Notes: generated by a model from the letters alone, not told the origin. A stretch of 61,684 bases of DNA from Saccharopolyspora elongata (GCF_004348985.1 NZ_SMKW01000057.1:1-61684); one strand, 5' to 3'. Numbered from the stretch's first letter, positions 1-8,659 are shown. Made by a program: numbers and translations.

Positions 1-126
1 GGTGCGCGGTTGGCGTTGCATCTGGCGTTGGAGTTGAAGCGTCGTGGTGGTGGGGTTGGTGCGGCGGCGTTGTGCGGTGGTGGTGGGCAGGGTGACGCCC
101 TGATCCTCCGCGTACCAACAGCCTGA
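1..126 (+). CDS. Acetyl-CoA acetyltransferase (thiolase), C-terminal fragment
   Basis: An open frame entering from the left edge encodes the last 41 residues of a thiolase and stops with TGA at 124-126. The sequence GARLALHLALELKRR followed by a Gly-rich stretch ALCGGGGQGDALIL matches the end of thiolase II enzymes, where a conserved Cys and the GGGxG loop complete the active site. The family condenses or cleaves acyl-CoA (acetoacetyl-CoA to acetyl-CoA) in the cytoplasm. Codon choice is rich in TTG and GGT, unlike most neighbours. Only the tail is seen, so substrate class is open. Confidence 0.75.
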   Translation, partial: GARLALHLALELKRRGGGVGAAALCGGGGQGDALILRVPTA

Positions 127-188
127 CCCCGGCCGTCCCTGAGATCTACCCGGAGATCCCGCACCGTCGGTGATCGACCGGCTCCGGC

Positions 189-956
189 GTGGCTACCCTG
201 GACGGCATGAAGTGGCTTCCAGGGGGATGGCAACGGGCCGACCGGGTCGAGCAGGAACGGGCGACCGTCCCGGCACGCCCCCGCAACACCGCCCGTTACA
301 CCTCGGACCACGCCGGAGCTGCCGAGCCCGCCACCCGGGTGCAGCCCGGCGGCGGGCACCGCCCGACGCTGCTGAGCGCTGACGCGCAGGACGTCGACGT
401 CAGCGCCAGCAGCTTCAAGGCGCTGCTCATCGGTGGCGGCATCAGCGGGCTGCTCACCGTGCTGGTCGCCGCGGCGCTGGTCAACAACGGCAACAGCGTC
501 GGCTTGTGGATCTGGCAGCTCATCTTCGGCGTGATCTTCCTCTGGTTCCTCACCGCCTCCCGGGGCATGCTCAACAGCCGTGGCTTCCTGCTCGACCGCA
601 GCGGCTTCTACGCCCGCACCCGCGGCGAGGTGTTCGGCGTCACATGGGACGAGATCAAGGCCGTCGGGGTCGGCACGCTGCCGTGGATCCAGCACCGCCG
701 CCCGGTCGCGCCGGAGCGCCGCCACGCGCTGGAGCTCTACCCCGCGGATCCGGGATTCGCGGCGCGGCACCCGGAGCTGGACCGCTGGCGGGTGGAGGAG
801 CAGCCGTCGATGCCGGGGCTGCCCGGCGAGCGCTACCGGTTCCACCTGCCGCCGATCAGCAGACTGCCGAAGGAGCTGGAAGGCGCCGTGCAGACGGTCG
901 CCCCGCAGAAGTGGATCGGCCGGTACAAGCGGGAGCTCCCGCCGCCGCAGGCCTGA
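189..956 (+). CDS. Hypothetical membrane protein
   Basis: About 250 residues, family not recognised. A proline/arginine-rich N-terminal stretch of about 75 residues precedes two hydrophobic helices at about residues 78-97 and 104-120 (counting from the GTG at 189), followed by a cytoplasmic domain of about 130 residues. The layout resembles PH-domain-like small membrane proteins of actinobacteria, with a beta-rich region such as GFYARTRGEVFGVTWDEI, but I cannot assign it. An in-frame ATG at 207 is an alternative start. It converges on the polymerase IV gene with only 3 bases between the stop codons. Confidence 0.55.
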   Translation: MATLDGMKWLPGGWQRADRVEQERATVPARPRNTARYTSDHAGAAEPATRVQPGGGHRPTLLSADAQDVDVSASSFKALLIGGGISGLLTVLVAAALVNNGNSVGLWIWQLIFGVIFLWFLTASRGMLNSRGFLLDRSGFYARTRGEVFGVTWDEIKAVGVGTLPWIQHRRPVAPERRHALELYPADPGFAARHPELDRWRVEEQPSMPGLPGERYRFHLPPISRLPKELEGAVQTVAPQKWIGRYKRELPPPQA

Positions 957-959
957 CGG

Positions 960-2288
960 CTACCAGCCGAGGCTGTCGATCGGGTCCGCCGAGGTCAGCT
1001 CCGGGGCGTCGATGGCGAAGGTGCGGGCCACCCCGCGGCCGCTGGCGGCGGTCTCGAACCGGACGGTGACGCGGCCGTGCCCGGCGCCCTGCACCCAGCC
1101 GTGCCCGAACTCGCTGTGCTGAACGTCGTCACCCGCCCGCCAGTGCCGGGTCAACGGCTCCGGGCTCGGTCCGGGGGCGGGCAGGGCGGCGGGCGCCGGG
1201 GATTCCTGCTGGTCGGCGGGGTTGTCGAACAGCGGCTCCTGCTCCGAGGCCGCCAATCCCGAGTAGGAGACGCCGACCAGCCGGACCGGCGTGCCCGGCG
1301 GGACTGCGACGGGCAGCAGCCGTCGCGCCGCCGCAGCGAGCGCACCGAGATCGCTGGTCGCCGACGAGAACGTCTCCGCGCGGCTGATCGTGGTGAAGTC
1401 GGAGTCCCGGACCTTGATCGTCACGGTGCGCGCGGCGCGCCCCGACGACACCAACCGGCGATGCGCCGACTCGGCCATCCCGGTCACCTCGGCCTGCAGC
1501 TTCACCGGATCGGTGATGTCGACGTCGAACGTCGTCTCGGCGCTGACCTGCTTCGCTTCGGCGCGCTCGGCCACCGGATGCTCGTCGATGCCGTGCGCGA
1601 GGCGGTGCAGCTCGGTGCCGTGCGCCTGCCCGAGCAGCGACGTCACGTCGTTGGGGCGCAGCGCGGCGAGCTCGCCGATCGTCTGGACGCCGATGCGGTG
1701 CAGCTTCGACTCCGTCACCGGCCCGATGCCCCACATCTTGCGCACCGGCAGCCCCGACAGCAGTTCCAGCTGCTGCTCCGGCGGCACCACGAGCATGCCG
1801 TCCGGCTTGGCCAGGCCCGAGGCGATCTTGGCGAGCTGCTTGCCGGCGCCCGCGCCGATCGACGCCGTCACGCCGACCTCGCGGTGCACCCGCGCGCGCA
1901 GCCGCGTGGCGAAGTCCTCGACCTGCGCCGTGGTGGCCCCGGCGAGCTCGGTGGGTTCCAGGAACGCCTCGTCGACCGAGACCTGCTCGACGACGTCCGA
2001 AACCTCCCGGACGATGCCGAGCACCCGCTTGCTCACCGCCTGGTAGACGCGGAACCGCGGCGGGAGCACCACCGCGACGGGGCAGCGGCGGCGCGCCTCG
2101 GCCATCGGCATCGCGGACCGCGCGCCGTACTCCCGGGCCTCGTAGCTCGCGCCGGCGACGGTGCCGCGCGGGCCGAGGCCGCCGACGAGCACCGGGCGCC
2201 CACCGACCGTGGGGCGGGTGAGCTGCTCCACGGATGCGAAGAACGCATCCATGTCCATGTGCAGCACCCACCTCGGCATGACCGTCAT
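960..2288 (-). CDS. dinB: DNA polymerase IV (Y-family translesion polymerase)
   Basis: Error-prone DNA polymerase that bypasses lesions at stalled forks. The 442-residue product has the Y-family palm motifs: DMDAFFASVE near the N-terminus (metal ligand D12) and SVDEAF (D106, E107). The little-finger region is followed by QEPLF around residue 355, which fits the beta-clamp binding motif. The last 60 residues form the small extra domain often found at the end of actinobacterial DinB proteins. ATG at 2288 is used; a second ATG lies three codons in. The gene stands alone, with three interspersed repeats immediately upstream. Confidence 0.93.
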   Translation of the reverse strand: MTVMPRWVLHMDMDAFFASVEQLTRPTVGGRPVLVGGLGPRGTVAGASYEAREYGARSAMPMAEARRRCPVAVVLPPRFRVYQAVSKRVLGIVREVSDVVEQVSVDEAFLEPTELAGATTAQVEDFATRLRARVHREVGVTASIGAGAGKQLAKIASGLAKPDGMLVVPPEQQLELLSGLPVRKMWGIGPVTESKLHRIGVQTIGELAALRPNDVTSLLGQAHGTELHRLAHGIDEHPVAERAEAKQVSAETTFDVDITDPVKLQAEVTGMAESAHRRLVSSGRAARTVTIKVRDSDFTTISRAETFSSATSDLGALAAAARRLLPVAVPPGTPVRLVGVSYSGLAASEQEPLFDNPADQQESPAPAALPAPGPSPEPLTRHWRAGDDVQHSEFGHGWVQGAGHGRVTVRFETAASGRGVARTFAIDAPELTSADPIDSLGW

Positions 2289-2334
2289 TCAACGGGATGC
2301 CTCTGACAGCCGCCGCCGCGGCCGGGCGAGGTGA

Positions 2335-2447
2335 GAGCAAGGGAACCTTTCTGTCACCGCAGGCCGCTGACCTCCGCGGCGGGGCGCGAGGATGGGAACC
2401 TTCCTGTCACCGCGAGCCGGGGCGCGTGCATGGGAACTTTCCTGTCA
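2335..2447 (-). repeat. Three copies of the 22-bp interspersed repeat
   Basis: Copies at 2335-2356, 2388-2409 and 2426-2447, all in the same orientation (reading GGGAACnTTnCTGTCA on the plus strand). They fill the gap between dinB and the TipAS-domain gene. The copies carry different left ends (AGCAAGGG, AGGATGGG, GCATGGG). The core is GGAA-NN-TTCC. Two more clusters and several single copies occur elsewhere in the window. Confidence 0.9.
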
Positions 2448-2469
2448 CCCCGCGCTGCTCGGCGGCCGG

Positions 2470-2880
2470 TCAGCGGAGCTTCGCCCAGGCGTAGGTGATC
2501 ATCGCGTCGCGCAGGTAGTCGGCCATGCCCTTCGGCTTCCGGCGTTCGATGCGGCGGCGGAACTTCGGCTGGTTCACGTACATCTCCGCCAGCCGCAGGT
2601 AGGAGGACCGGTCCGGGGTCCAGAAGTGGCAGAGCCAGCGGTAGTGCTCGTGGATCACCTGCTGGGTGCGGGGGTCGTTCTCGGGGACGCCGGTGGCGAA
2701 CAGCTCGGCGACGGCCGAGCTGATCCGGTTCCAGTCGGCGCCGATGCGCTGCGCGAGCGCTTTGCGCTGCTCCGGGGGGATGGGGCCGTTGGCTCCGGCG
2801 GGGGTGAGGTTTCCGATCAGAGCGGTGCCGTCCTCGACGGCTTCGGCCTGATCGAGACCGGGGCTCCCAAACGGCTGCAC
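2470..2880 (-). CDS. Stand-alone TipAS-like antibiotic-recognition domain protein
   Basis: A protein of 136 residues whose second half reads like the TipAS drug-binding domain of MerR-type TipA regulators (GVPENDPRTQQVIHEHYRW, then SYLRLAEMYV and GMADYLRDAM). In TipA this domain covalently or tightly binds thiopeptides; here there is no DNA-binding MerR domain at all. GTG at 2880 was chosen because GGGGAGGAAGG lies just upstream. Upstream reading of the frame is open but lacks sense. It may sequester a peptide antibiotic or act as a small binding protein. Family call moderately sure, function inferred. Confidence 0.65.
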   Translation of the reverse strand: MQPFGSPGLDQAEAVEDGTALIGNLTPAGANGPIPPEQRKALAQRIGADWNRISSAVAELFATGVPENDPRTQQVIHEHYRWLCHFWTPDRSSYLRLAEMYVNQPKFRRRIERRKPKGMADYLRDAMITYAWAKLR

Positions 2881-3067
2881 GGCGTTCCTTCCTCCCCTGA
2901 CGTGCGGGCACGACGCATGACGATCAAGTACGGATCGTGATCGACATTGCGGGTGATCACGGCCCTGATCACCTGCCCGTGGCACATTAACGGAGCGAAG
3001 TGGACGCTGCGTGTGATTGTGGCGATCCGCTACCAGCCTGTGATGCCCCGGTCCGGTGCCGCAGCGC

Positions 3068-3253
3068 TCAGTCGGCTTCCGGACCAGCGGCGTCGTCCTG
3101 CTCGTCGGCCGCGGACCGTTCGGGCGGCGCGAGGAACACCACACCGCTTTCCAGGTCCAGCGGCCCGCCGGGGTCGTGCCCTCGCGAGATGCCGGTCTGG
3201 TCGCCTTCGTGCTGGAGCTTCCGGCCGGGGAAGAGTTCGCCGTATTTGCCCAT
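3068..3253 (-). CDS. Small conserved protein, DUF6191-like
   Basis: A 61-residue product starting MGKYGELFPGRK and containing GHDPGGPLDLESGVV. This pattern (ELFxPGR, then DPGxGPxDLxSG) resembles the short actinobacterial DUF6191 proteins of unknown function. No signal peptide or membrane helix; the C-terminus is acidic. It lies directly after the sugar-transport operon (65 bases from the lipoprotein stop) on the same strand, so it may be read through from it. Family assignment is from memory of the motif and uncertain. Confidence 0.5.
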   Translation of the reverse strand: MGKYGELFPGRKLQHEGDQTGISRGHDPGGPLDLESGVVFLAPPERSAADEQDDAAGPEAD

Positions 3254-3318
3254 GCACCCAAGGTAGCCCGGCGCCGGTGCCGAGGCCGGTGCGATGAGGC
3301 CGGCCCCGGCACGGGCGA

Positions 3319-4296
3319 TCAGCAGTGCGCCTTGTAGAAGTACTGCGCCTGCTGGTCGATGTTGTCCTTGGTGATGGCGATCATCTCGGTCTTGGTCTCC
3401 CGTTCGACCGGCTGACCCTTGATCGCCGCGATGGCGCGCTTGACGCCTTCCTGCCCGATCTTGCCGGGGTCCTGCGCGATCAGCGCCTGGACCCGGCCGT
3501 TGCGCAGGTCGTCCACCTGCTTCGGGCTGGCGTCGAACCCGACCAGCTGCACCTGCCCGGACTTGCCTGCGTTGAACAGCGCGGTGGCGGCGCCTTCGCC
3601 GGTGTTGAGGTTGGTGCCGAACACGCCGACCAGGTCGGGGTTCGCGGCCAGCGTCGCCGACACGATCTGCGCGGCGGTCGCCGCCTCGTTCTCGGTGTAC
3701 TGGGTGGGCAGCAGCTTCAGGTTCGGGTGCTTGGCGATCTCCTCCTCGAAGCCCTTGGCCCGCGCGTCGGTGGTCGAGGTGCCCGCCTTCGTGTTCAGCG
3801 CCAGCACCGACCCCGGCTTGTCGCCGACCAGTTGCGCCAGCGTTTGCGCGGCCAGCCGGCCGCCCGCGTAGTTGTCCGACGACAGCGAGGTGACCGAGAT
3901 GGACCGGTCCTCCAGCGCGGTGTCGACCTCGACGACCTGGATGCCGTTGCTCTTGGCCTGCTGCAGCGGCGCGGCCAGCGCCTTGTCGTCGGTGGGCGCG
4001 ATGATCACCGCGCCGGGCTTGGTGCTGACGATGCCGCCCAGGATCTGCGACTGCTCGGCCTGCTCGAACTTCTCCGGGGCCTGCGAGTTCAGCTGGTACC
4101 CCTGCGCGCTCGCCTCCTGCTGCGCCGCGCATTCGATGGACACGTAGAACGGTTCGCCGCGCATCCCGGTGATCAGGGCGAGGTTCTTGTTGTTGGGATC
4201 GGTCTGCCCGCTGCCGGTGTCACCGATCTGGCCGGACCCGCAGCCGGCCAGCAGCAGCGCCGCACCCAGCGCCAGCGCGGTTTTGTGCGTTCTCAT
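3319..4296 (-). CDS. Sugar ABC transporter substrate-binding lipoprotein (RbsB/FrcB type)
   Basis: Periplasmic-binding-protein I family receptor of 325 residues that delivers a monosaccharide to the membrane permease encoded upstream. The signal peptide ends in LLLAGC with the lipidated Cys at position 19, so the mature protein is membrane-anchored. The two Rossmann-like lobes follow (ALITGMRGEPFYVSIE, then VFGTNLNTGEGAATAL and QLVGFDASP). ATG at 4296 has a good GGAGGT ribosome site 10 bases upstream. Last gene of the LacI-manA-ATPase-permease-receptor operon, 42 bases after the permease. Neighbouring manA and GH47 mannosidase point to mannose or a mannoside as ligand (inferred). Confidence 0.88.
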   Translation of the reverse strand: MRTHKTALALGAALLLAGCGSGQIGDTGSGQTDPNNKNLALITGMRGEPFYVSIECAAQQEASAQGYQLNSQAPEKFEQAEQSQILGGIVSTKPGAVIIAPTDDKALAAPLQQAKSNGIQVVEVDTALEDRSISVTSLSSDNYAGGRLAAQTLAQLVGDKPGSVLALNTKAGTSTTDARAKGFEEEIAKHPNLKLLPTQYTENEAATAAQIVSATLAANPDLVGVFGTNLNTGEGAATALFNAGKSGQVQLVGFDASPKQVDDLRNGRVQALIAQDPGKIGQEGVKRAIAAIKGQPVERETKTEMIAITKDNIDQQAQYFYKAHC

Positions 4297-4338
4297 CAGC
4301 GATTTACCTCCACACGCCGTTGTGCCGAAGATCGAGTG

Positions 4339-5388
4339 TCAGCGGTTGTTGCGCGCCCGCCGCCTGCGCTGGTCCAGCCAGACCGCGGCGACCAGGACCG
4401 CGCCGACCGCGATCGGTTGCCAGAACGGCCGCACCCCGGTCATCACGAATCCGGCGTCGAGCACCGCGGGGATGAACACGCCGATGACGCTGCCGAGCAC
4501 CGTGCCGATGCCGCCGAACAGGCTGGTCCCGCCCAGCACCACGGCCGCGATCGCGTTCAGGTTGTCGTTGCTGTGCCCGCTGATCGTGGTGGTGCCGAAG
4601 TAGGCCAGCGACATGAACCCGGCCAGCCCGGCCAGCACCCCGGTGAGGGCGTAGACGGTGACCAGGTGCCGGGTGACCTTGATGCCGCTGCGGCGGGCGG
4701 CTTCGGCGTTCGAGCCGATCGCGTAGGTGTAGCGGCCGAAGACCGTGGTGTGCAGCAGCCACAGCGCCAGCAGCGTGATCACCGCCGCGAGGATCACCAG
4801 GTTCGGGACCACCACGAACGACGTCCCGGTGCCGAGGGTCTTGCGCAGCGCGCTGGGCACCGTGCGCACGTCGATGCCGTTGGTGAGCAGCTGCGCGGCA
4901 CCGAGTGCCGCGCCGAACGAGCCGAGCGTGACGATCAGCGCCGGGACCCGGGCGACGGCGACGAGCAACCCGTTCAGCAGGCCCCACAGCGCGCCGCCGA
5001 CGAGCGCGACCAGCAGGCCGATCGCGATCACGCCCCAGCCGGCGTTCGTCGCGTCGCCGCCGCTGAGCCATTCCATGGTCATCGCCGACACGACGCCGGA
5101 GAACACCAGCACCGATCCCACCGACAGGTCGATGCCGGAGGTGATGATCACGAAGGTCATGCCGACCGCGAGCATCAGCAGGGGCGCCGCCTGCACCAGC
5201 AGGTTCTGGACGTTGAACAGGGTGGGGAAGGCGTCCGGGCGGAGCACGCTGAACAGCACGCACAGGACGATGAGCACCAGGCCGGTCCACAGCGTGTTCG
5301 AGGAGGCCAGCCGCGCGCCGAACCCCTTCGCCGGGGCCGGCGCCTTTTCTTCCACAGTGGACTCAGGTGTTTCCTGCTGGGTGGCCAT
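4339..5388 (-). CDS. Sugar ABC transporter permease (RbsC/FrcC type)
   Basis: Inner-membrane permease of the ribose/fructose class, 349 residues with 8-10 hydrophobic segments. The characteristic family stretch is present: GITVGSVLVFSG-like sequence DLSVGSVLVFSGV around residue 107 and, near the C-terminus, AAVVLGGTSLFGGIGTVLGS, which contains the EAA-like coupling loop to the ATPase. The start ATG shares one base with the stop of the ATPase gene (TGATG), so the two are translationally coupled. A proline/lysine-rich 25-residue cytoplasmic tail precedes the first helix. Confidence 0.9.
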   Translation of the reverse strand: MATQQETPESTVEEKAPAPAKGFGARLASSNTLWTGLVLIVLCVLFSVLRPDAFPTLFNVQNLLVQAAPLLMLAVGMTFVIITSGIDLSVGSVLVFSGVVSAMTMEWLSGGDATNAGWGVIAIGLLVALVGGALWGLLNGLLVAVARVPALIVTLGSFGAALGAAQLLTNGIDVRTVPSALRKTLGTGTSFVVVPNLVILAAVITLLALWLLHTTVFGRYTYAIGSNAEAARRSGIKVTRHLVTVYALTGVLAGLAGFMSLAYFGTTTISGHSNDNLNAIAAVVLGGTSLFGGIGTVLGSVIGVFIPAVLDAGFVMTGVRPFWQPIAVGAVLVAAVWLDQRRRRARNNR

Positions 5389-6152
5389 CAGCTCGCGTCC
5401 TCCTGCGACAGTGCGCCGGTCATGGCGCCGACCAGGTCCTCCAGGGTCGCCTCGGCGGCGCTGAACCGCGCCACCCGGCTGCCGAGGCGCAACACCTCGA
5501 CCCGATCCGCGACCGACAGCACCTCCGGCATGTTGTGGCTGATCAGCACCACCGAGATACCGGTGTCGCGAACCCGCCGGATCACCTCCAGCACGCGTTC
5601 GCGCTGCACGACGCCCAGCGCGGCGGTGGGCTCGTCCATGAACACGAGCTTGTCCGCCCAGGTGACCGAGCGCGCGACGGCGACGCTCTGCCGCTGCCCG
5701 CCGGACAGCGAGCCGATCGGCACCGACAGGTCTTGCAGCGACACGCCGAACTTCGCGAACTGCTCGGCGGCCTGCTCGCGCATCTTCGCCTTGTCCAGCA
5801 TGCCGAGCCGGCCGAGCAGCCCGGGCCGCCGGATCTCACGCCCCAGGAACAGGTTCGCGGCCGGGTCGAGGTCCGGCGCCACCGCGAGGTCCTGGTAGGC
5901 GGTCTCGATGCCGTGCGACCGGGCGGCGGCGGGGGAATCGAGCGTCACCGGCTTGCCGCCGACCAGGATCTGCCCCGAATCCGGCAGCTCCACGCCCGAA
6001 AGGCATTTCACCAGCGTCGACTTGCCGGCGCCGTTGTCGCCGATGAGCGCGACGACCTCACCCGGGTCCACGGTGAACGACGCGCCGCGCAGCGCCTCCA
6101 CGCTGCCGTAGCGCTTGACCAGGTTGCGGGCTTCCAAGAGCGGTTCGGTCAT
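5388..6152 (-). CDS. Sugar ABC transporter ATP-binding protein, single NBD (FrcA type)
   Basis: Energises the importer. Its 254 residues make one nucleotide-binding domain, unlike the duplicated RbsA/AraG proteins (about 500 residues); single-NBD versions such as FrcA serve fructose/mannose importers. Visible motifs are Walker A GDNGAGKST (38-46), signature LSGGQRQSVAVA, Walker B LVFMDEPTAALG and the switch His in LISHNMP. Start and stop overlap neighbours on both sides (ATGA with manA, TGATG with the permease), showing tight operon coupling. Confidence 0.92.
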   Translation of the reverse strand: MTEPLLEARNLVKRYGSVEALRGASFTVDPGEVVALIGDNGAGKSTLVKCLSGVELPDSGQILVGGKPVTLDSPAAARSHGIETAYQDLAVAPDLDPAANLFLGREIRRPGLLGRLGMLDKAKMREQAAEQFAKFGVSLQDLSVPIGSLSGGQRQSVAVARSVTWADKLVFMDEPTAALGVVQRERVLEVIRRVRDTGISVVLISHNMPEVLSVADRVEVLRLGSRVARFSAAEATLEDLVGAMTGALSQEDAS

Positions 6153-7195
6153 CTCGGGCTCCCGGCGGCCGGCGGGCGGCAGTGCACCACGGTGACGTCC
6201 CCTTCGAGCTGAGCGGCCCCAGCGGAATGCGGGATCACGGCTGTGCTGCCGCGGTGCAGCGGCAGTTCGGCGCCGCCGTCCGTGCGCAACTTCCCGCTGC
6301 CCTCCAGCGCGATGAGCACGCCGAACGACGGCTCAAGCTCGACGCCGCTGTGCAGGCGCTCGGCGCGGAAGAAGGGTGCCGCGTCGTCGGCCAGCAGCGG
6401 GACGCGGGGCTCGGACCGGTCCGCGGTTCGCTTGATCAGCGAGTCCAGCACCGCATCGCCGAAACCGTCGCGGTTGACCGTTTCGAGCGCGGTCTGCCGG
6501 TCCATGCCGAGGAAGGCGCCCTCGGCGTCGGCTAGGAAACCCTGCCATTCCAACGTGATCGAGAAGTCCGTCGGCTGCTGCAGCTCGACGATGAACACGC
6601 CTTCGCCGATGGCGTGCGGGGTGCCTGCGGGGACGTGCACGGTGTCACCGGGCCGGACCGGGATCTCGTTGAGCGAACCGAGCATCGCCGACGAATCCTG
6701 CGTGGCCACCCAATGCGCGACCGTCTCCGGCGCGACGTCCTCGCGGAAACCCAGGTACACCAACGGGTTCGCGCCGGACGTGCCGACCACGATCCACGCC
6801 TCGGTCTTGCCGAACCGGGAACCGAGGTGCTGCTGGGCGAAGGCGTCCGAGGGATGGCAGTGCACGGGCAGCCGCTGCCCTGCGTCCAGGAGCTTGACCA
6901 GCAGCGCGGTGCTGTCGCCGAAGGCGGCCACGTGCTCGGAGCCCAGCCATCGCTCGGGTTCGGCGGTCACCGCATCGCGCAGCAAACGCCCGTCCGGCAG
7001 GCGGGACAGGCCCGACTCGGCCTGGCCGAACCGCGTCGTGGTGGACGCGACCCAGTCCTCCGGGCCGAATTCGCGGTCGTCCGAGCCGCGCAGCGCGGCG
7101 ATCGACGCACCGCCCCGGTAGAACTGGCGGGGCTGGTTGGCCGGCAGGGCGATCGGAACCGCCGGGCCGGACTGATCATTGTGGACAGAACTCAA
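6149..7195 (-). CDS. manA: Mannose-6-phosphate isomerase, class I
   Basis: Zinc enzyme interconverting mannose-6-phosphate and fructose-6-phosphate, which feeds mannose into glycolysis. The 348-residue cupin-type protein shows the metal ligands of type I enzymes: H112 and H114 in LPVHCHPSD, E132 in GKTEAW, and H194 in VPAGTPHAIG. It starts with TTG at 7195, overlapping the stop of the LacI gene (TTGA), and ends overlapping the ATPase start. It is inside the transport operon, so its substrate probably comes from the imported sugar after phosphorylation; no hexose kinase is visible nearby. Confidence 0.92.
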   Translation of the reverse strand: MSSVHNDQSGPAVPIALPANQPRQFYRGGASIAALRGSDDREFGPEDWVASTTTRFGQAESGLSRLPDGRLLRDAVTAEPERWLGSEHVAAFGDSTALLVKLLDAGQRLPVHCHPSDAFAQQHLGSRFGKTEAWIVVGTSGANPLVYLGFREDVAPETVAHWVATQDSSAMLGSLNEIPVRPGDTVHVPAGTPHAIGEGVFIVELQQPTDFSITLEWQGFLADAEGAFLGMDRQTALETVNRDGFGDAVLDSLIKRTADRSEPRVPLLADDAAPFFRAERLHSGVELEPSFGVLIALEGSGKLRTDGGAELPLHRGSTAVIPHSAGAAQLEGDVTVVHCRPPAAGSPR

Positions 7196-8220
7196 CGTGA
7201 TACCTCTCCGGAACCTCTGGCGAGCAGCCGAGTGGGAACGACCAGGCGACGTGGTGGCGTGCGGTCGCCGTCCAGCCGCGCGAACAGCAGTTCTGCCGCC
7301 GACCGGCCCAGCGCCCAGGTGTCGTGGGTGACCACGCTGATCGGCGGGTCGAGGAGGTCGGCGAGCTCGAAGTCGTCGAAGCCGACGAGCGCCGGCCGAC
7401 GCGGTCGACCGGCCAGCGCGCGCAGCGCGTGCACGGTGATCCGGTTGTTGCCGGTCACCAGCGCGGTCGCGCGCTGCAGCGTGGAGCGCAGCGCCTGCGC
7501 CACCGACTCGTCGGTGTGCGGGCCCATCAGGACCAGGTCGGGGTAGAACGGCACACCGGCTTGCGCGCAGCCTTCCCGGAAACCGCGCAGCCGCTCGGCG
7601 GCCGTGTGGATCTCCGGAGCGTCGCCGAGGAAAGCGATCTCGCGGTGCCCGTGTTCGGCCAGGTGGCGGGCGGCGAGCGCGGTGCCGCCCGCGTTGTCGA
7701 TCAGCACGGTGTCGGCGTCGAGGTTGCCCGGCGGCCGGTCCACGAACACCACCGGCGTCCCGGCGTTGATCTCGTGCGCGATGTACCCGTGCTGGTGCCC
7801 GGCGGGAACCACGATCAGCCCGTCGACGCGGCGCGCGCAGAACTCCAGCACCAGCTCGCGTTCCCGCGCCGGGTCCTCATCGGACGAACCGGTCAGCACC
7901 TGCTTGCCGTGCACCCGCGCGATTTCCTCGACCGCGCGGGTCAGCACCGAGTAGAACGGGTTCGCCAGGTCTTCCAGGACCAGGCCCAGCGTGCCGGTCC
8001 CGGTGCCGCGGCGGAGGTTGCGGGCGCTGAGGTTGCGGCGGAACCCGAGCTGGTCGATGGCGGCCAGCACCCGCTCCGCGGTCGCCGGATGGACGCCGCT
8101 CTCGGCGTTGACGACCCGCGAAACGGTCTTGATGCTCACGCCCGCCAGCCGCGCCACGTCGTTCATCGTGGCGCGCCGGACGTTCCCGGACTCAGACAAC
8201 GTTGTCATGATGGGCGGCAT
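7192..8220 (-). CDS. LacI-family transcriptional regulator of the mannoside locus
   Basis: First gene of the transport operon; 342 residues from ATG 8220. The DNA-binding helix-turn-helix is at residues 19-40 (MNDVARLAGVSIKTVSRVVN), followed by the periplasmic-binding-protein-like sensor domain. A perfect palindrome GACAACGTTGTC lies at 8195-8206, i.e. inside the first codons if the ATG at 8220 is used; starting at ATG 8166 (the usual LacI N-terminus) would put it in the untranslated leader. A sister site precedes the divergent mannosidase. Repression relieved by a sugar is the family norm; autoregulation is inferred. Confidence 0.9.
   Translation of the reverse strand: MPPIMTTLSESGNVRRATMNDVARLAGVSIKTVSRVVNAESGVHPATAERVLAAIDQLGFRRNLSARNLRRGTGTGTLGLVLEDLANPFYSVLTRAVEEIARVHGKQVLTGSSDEDPARERELVLEFCARRVDGLIVVPAGHQHGYIAHEINAGTPVVFVDRPPGNLDADTVLIDNAGGTALAARHLAEHGHREIAFLGDAPEIHTAAERLRGFREGCAQAGVPFYPDLVLMGPHTDESVAQALRSTLQRATALVTGNNRITVHALRALAGRPRRPALVGFDDFELADLLDPPISVVTHDTWALGRSAAELLFARLDGDRTPPRRLVVPTRLLARGSGEVSR
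8195..8206. promoter_or_regulatory. Putative LacI operator 1
   Basis: Perfect 12-bp palindrome GACAACGTTGTC with the central CG typical of LacI/GalR operators. It is 14-25 bases inside the longest reading of the LacI gene, or about 30 bases upstream of the alternative start at 8166. Confidence 0.7.
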
Positions 8221-8331
8221 TGGATCGCAGCACCTCGCCGCCTGTCAATGCCACCACCCGGATCTGACTACGCCTGGCCCCGCGGCATCCGCTGATCGGC
8301 CCAACCCGGCCCCCGGCGTTCCGGGGCGGGG

Positions 8332-8462
8332 TGACAGGAAAGTTCCCATCCTCGCGCCCGCCGACCCCGGCCCGCACGACCCGCCGACCCGGCCGATCGA
8401 CGACAGGAAGGTTCCCATCCTGCGGTTTTCCGGCCCTGGGTGACAGGAAAGTTCCCATGCTC
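8332..8462 (+). repeat. Three copies of the 22-bp interspersed repeat
   Basis: Copies at 8332-8353, 8401-8422 and 8441-8462, all reading GACAGGAAnGTTCCCAT on the plus strand. The first two end in CATCCT, the third in CATGCTC. They lie in the divergent promoter region of the mannoside locus. Confidence 0.9.
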
Positions 8463-8631
8463 GCAGCCGGGACCCGGGCCGGCGGGGTGTTGTCGCGGCC
8501 GCGCGGGTCAAGTCGTCGGGCGGCGGTATTCCGCGCGGCCGAACGCCGCGCCGCAGTGTCGAAACCGGACAAGAACGGCGATCCGCATTGACCTCCGCGG
8601 CGTCTCCGACGACGGTGAACCGGCCCGGCTT

Positions 8632-8643
8632 GACAAGGTTGTC
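8632..8643. promoter_or_regulatory. Putative LacI operator 2, upstream of GH47
   Basis: GACAAGGTTGTC, differing from the palindrome at 8195 by one central base. It ends 5 bases before the AGGAGG ribosome site and 16 bases before the ATG of the mannosidase gene, a position where a bound repressor would block transcription. Confidence 0.68.
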
Positions 8644-8659
8644 CAGTGAGGAGGCGGCG

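Larger units (their letters stand above)
8221..8659. other. Divergent intergenic region (LacI gene / GH47 gene)
   Basis: No gene is seen in these 439 bases. They hold three interspersed repeats near the LacI side and a predicted operator 17 bases before the mannosidase start. The promoters of both divergent units must lie here, but no clear -10/-35 pair stands out by eye. Confidence 0.7.

Noticed and set aside
3325..5898. Long plus-strand frame opposite the ABC operon
   Set aside because: Composition is Arg/His/Gln repetitive with no domains; the opposite strand carries clear ABC transporter genes.
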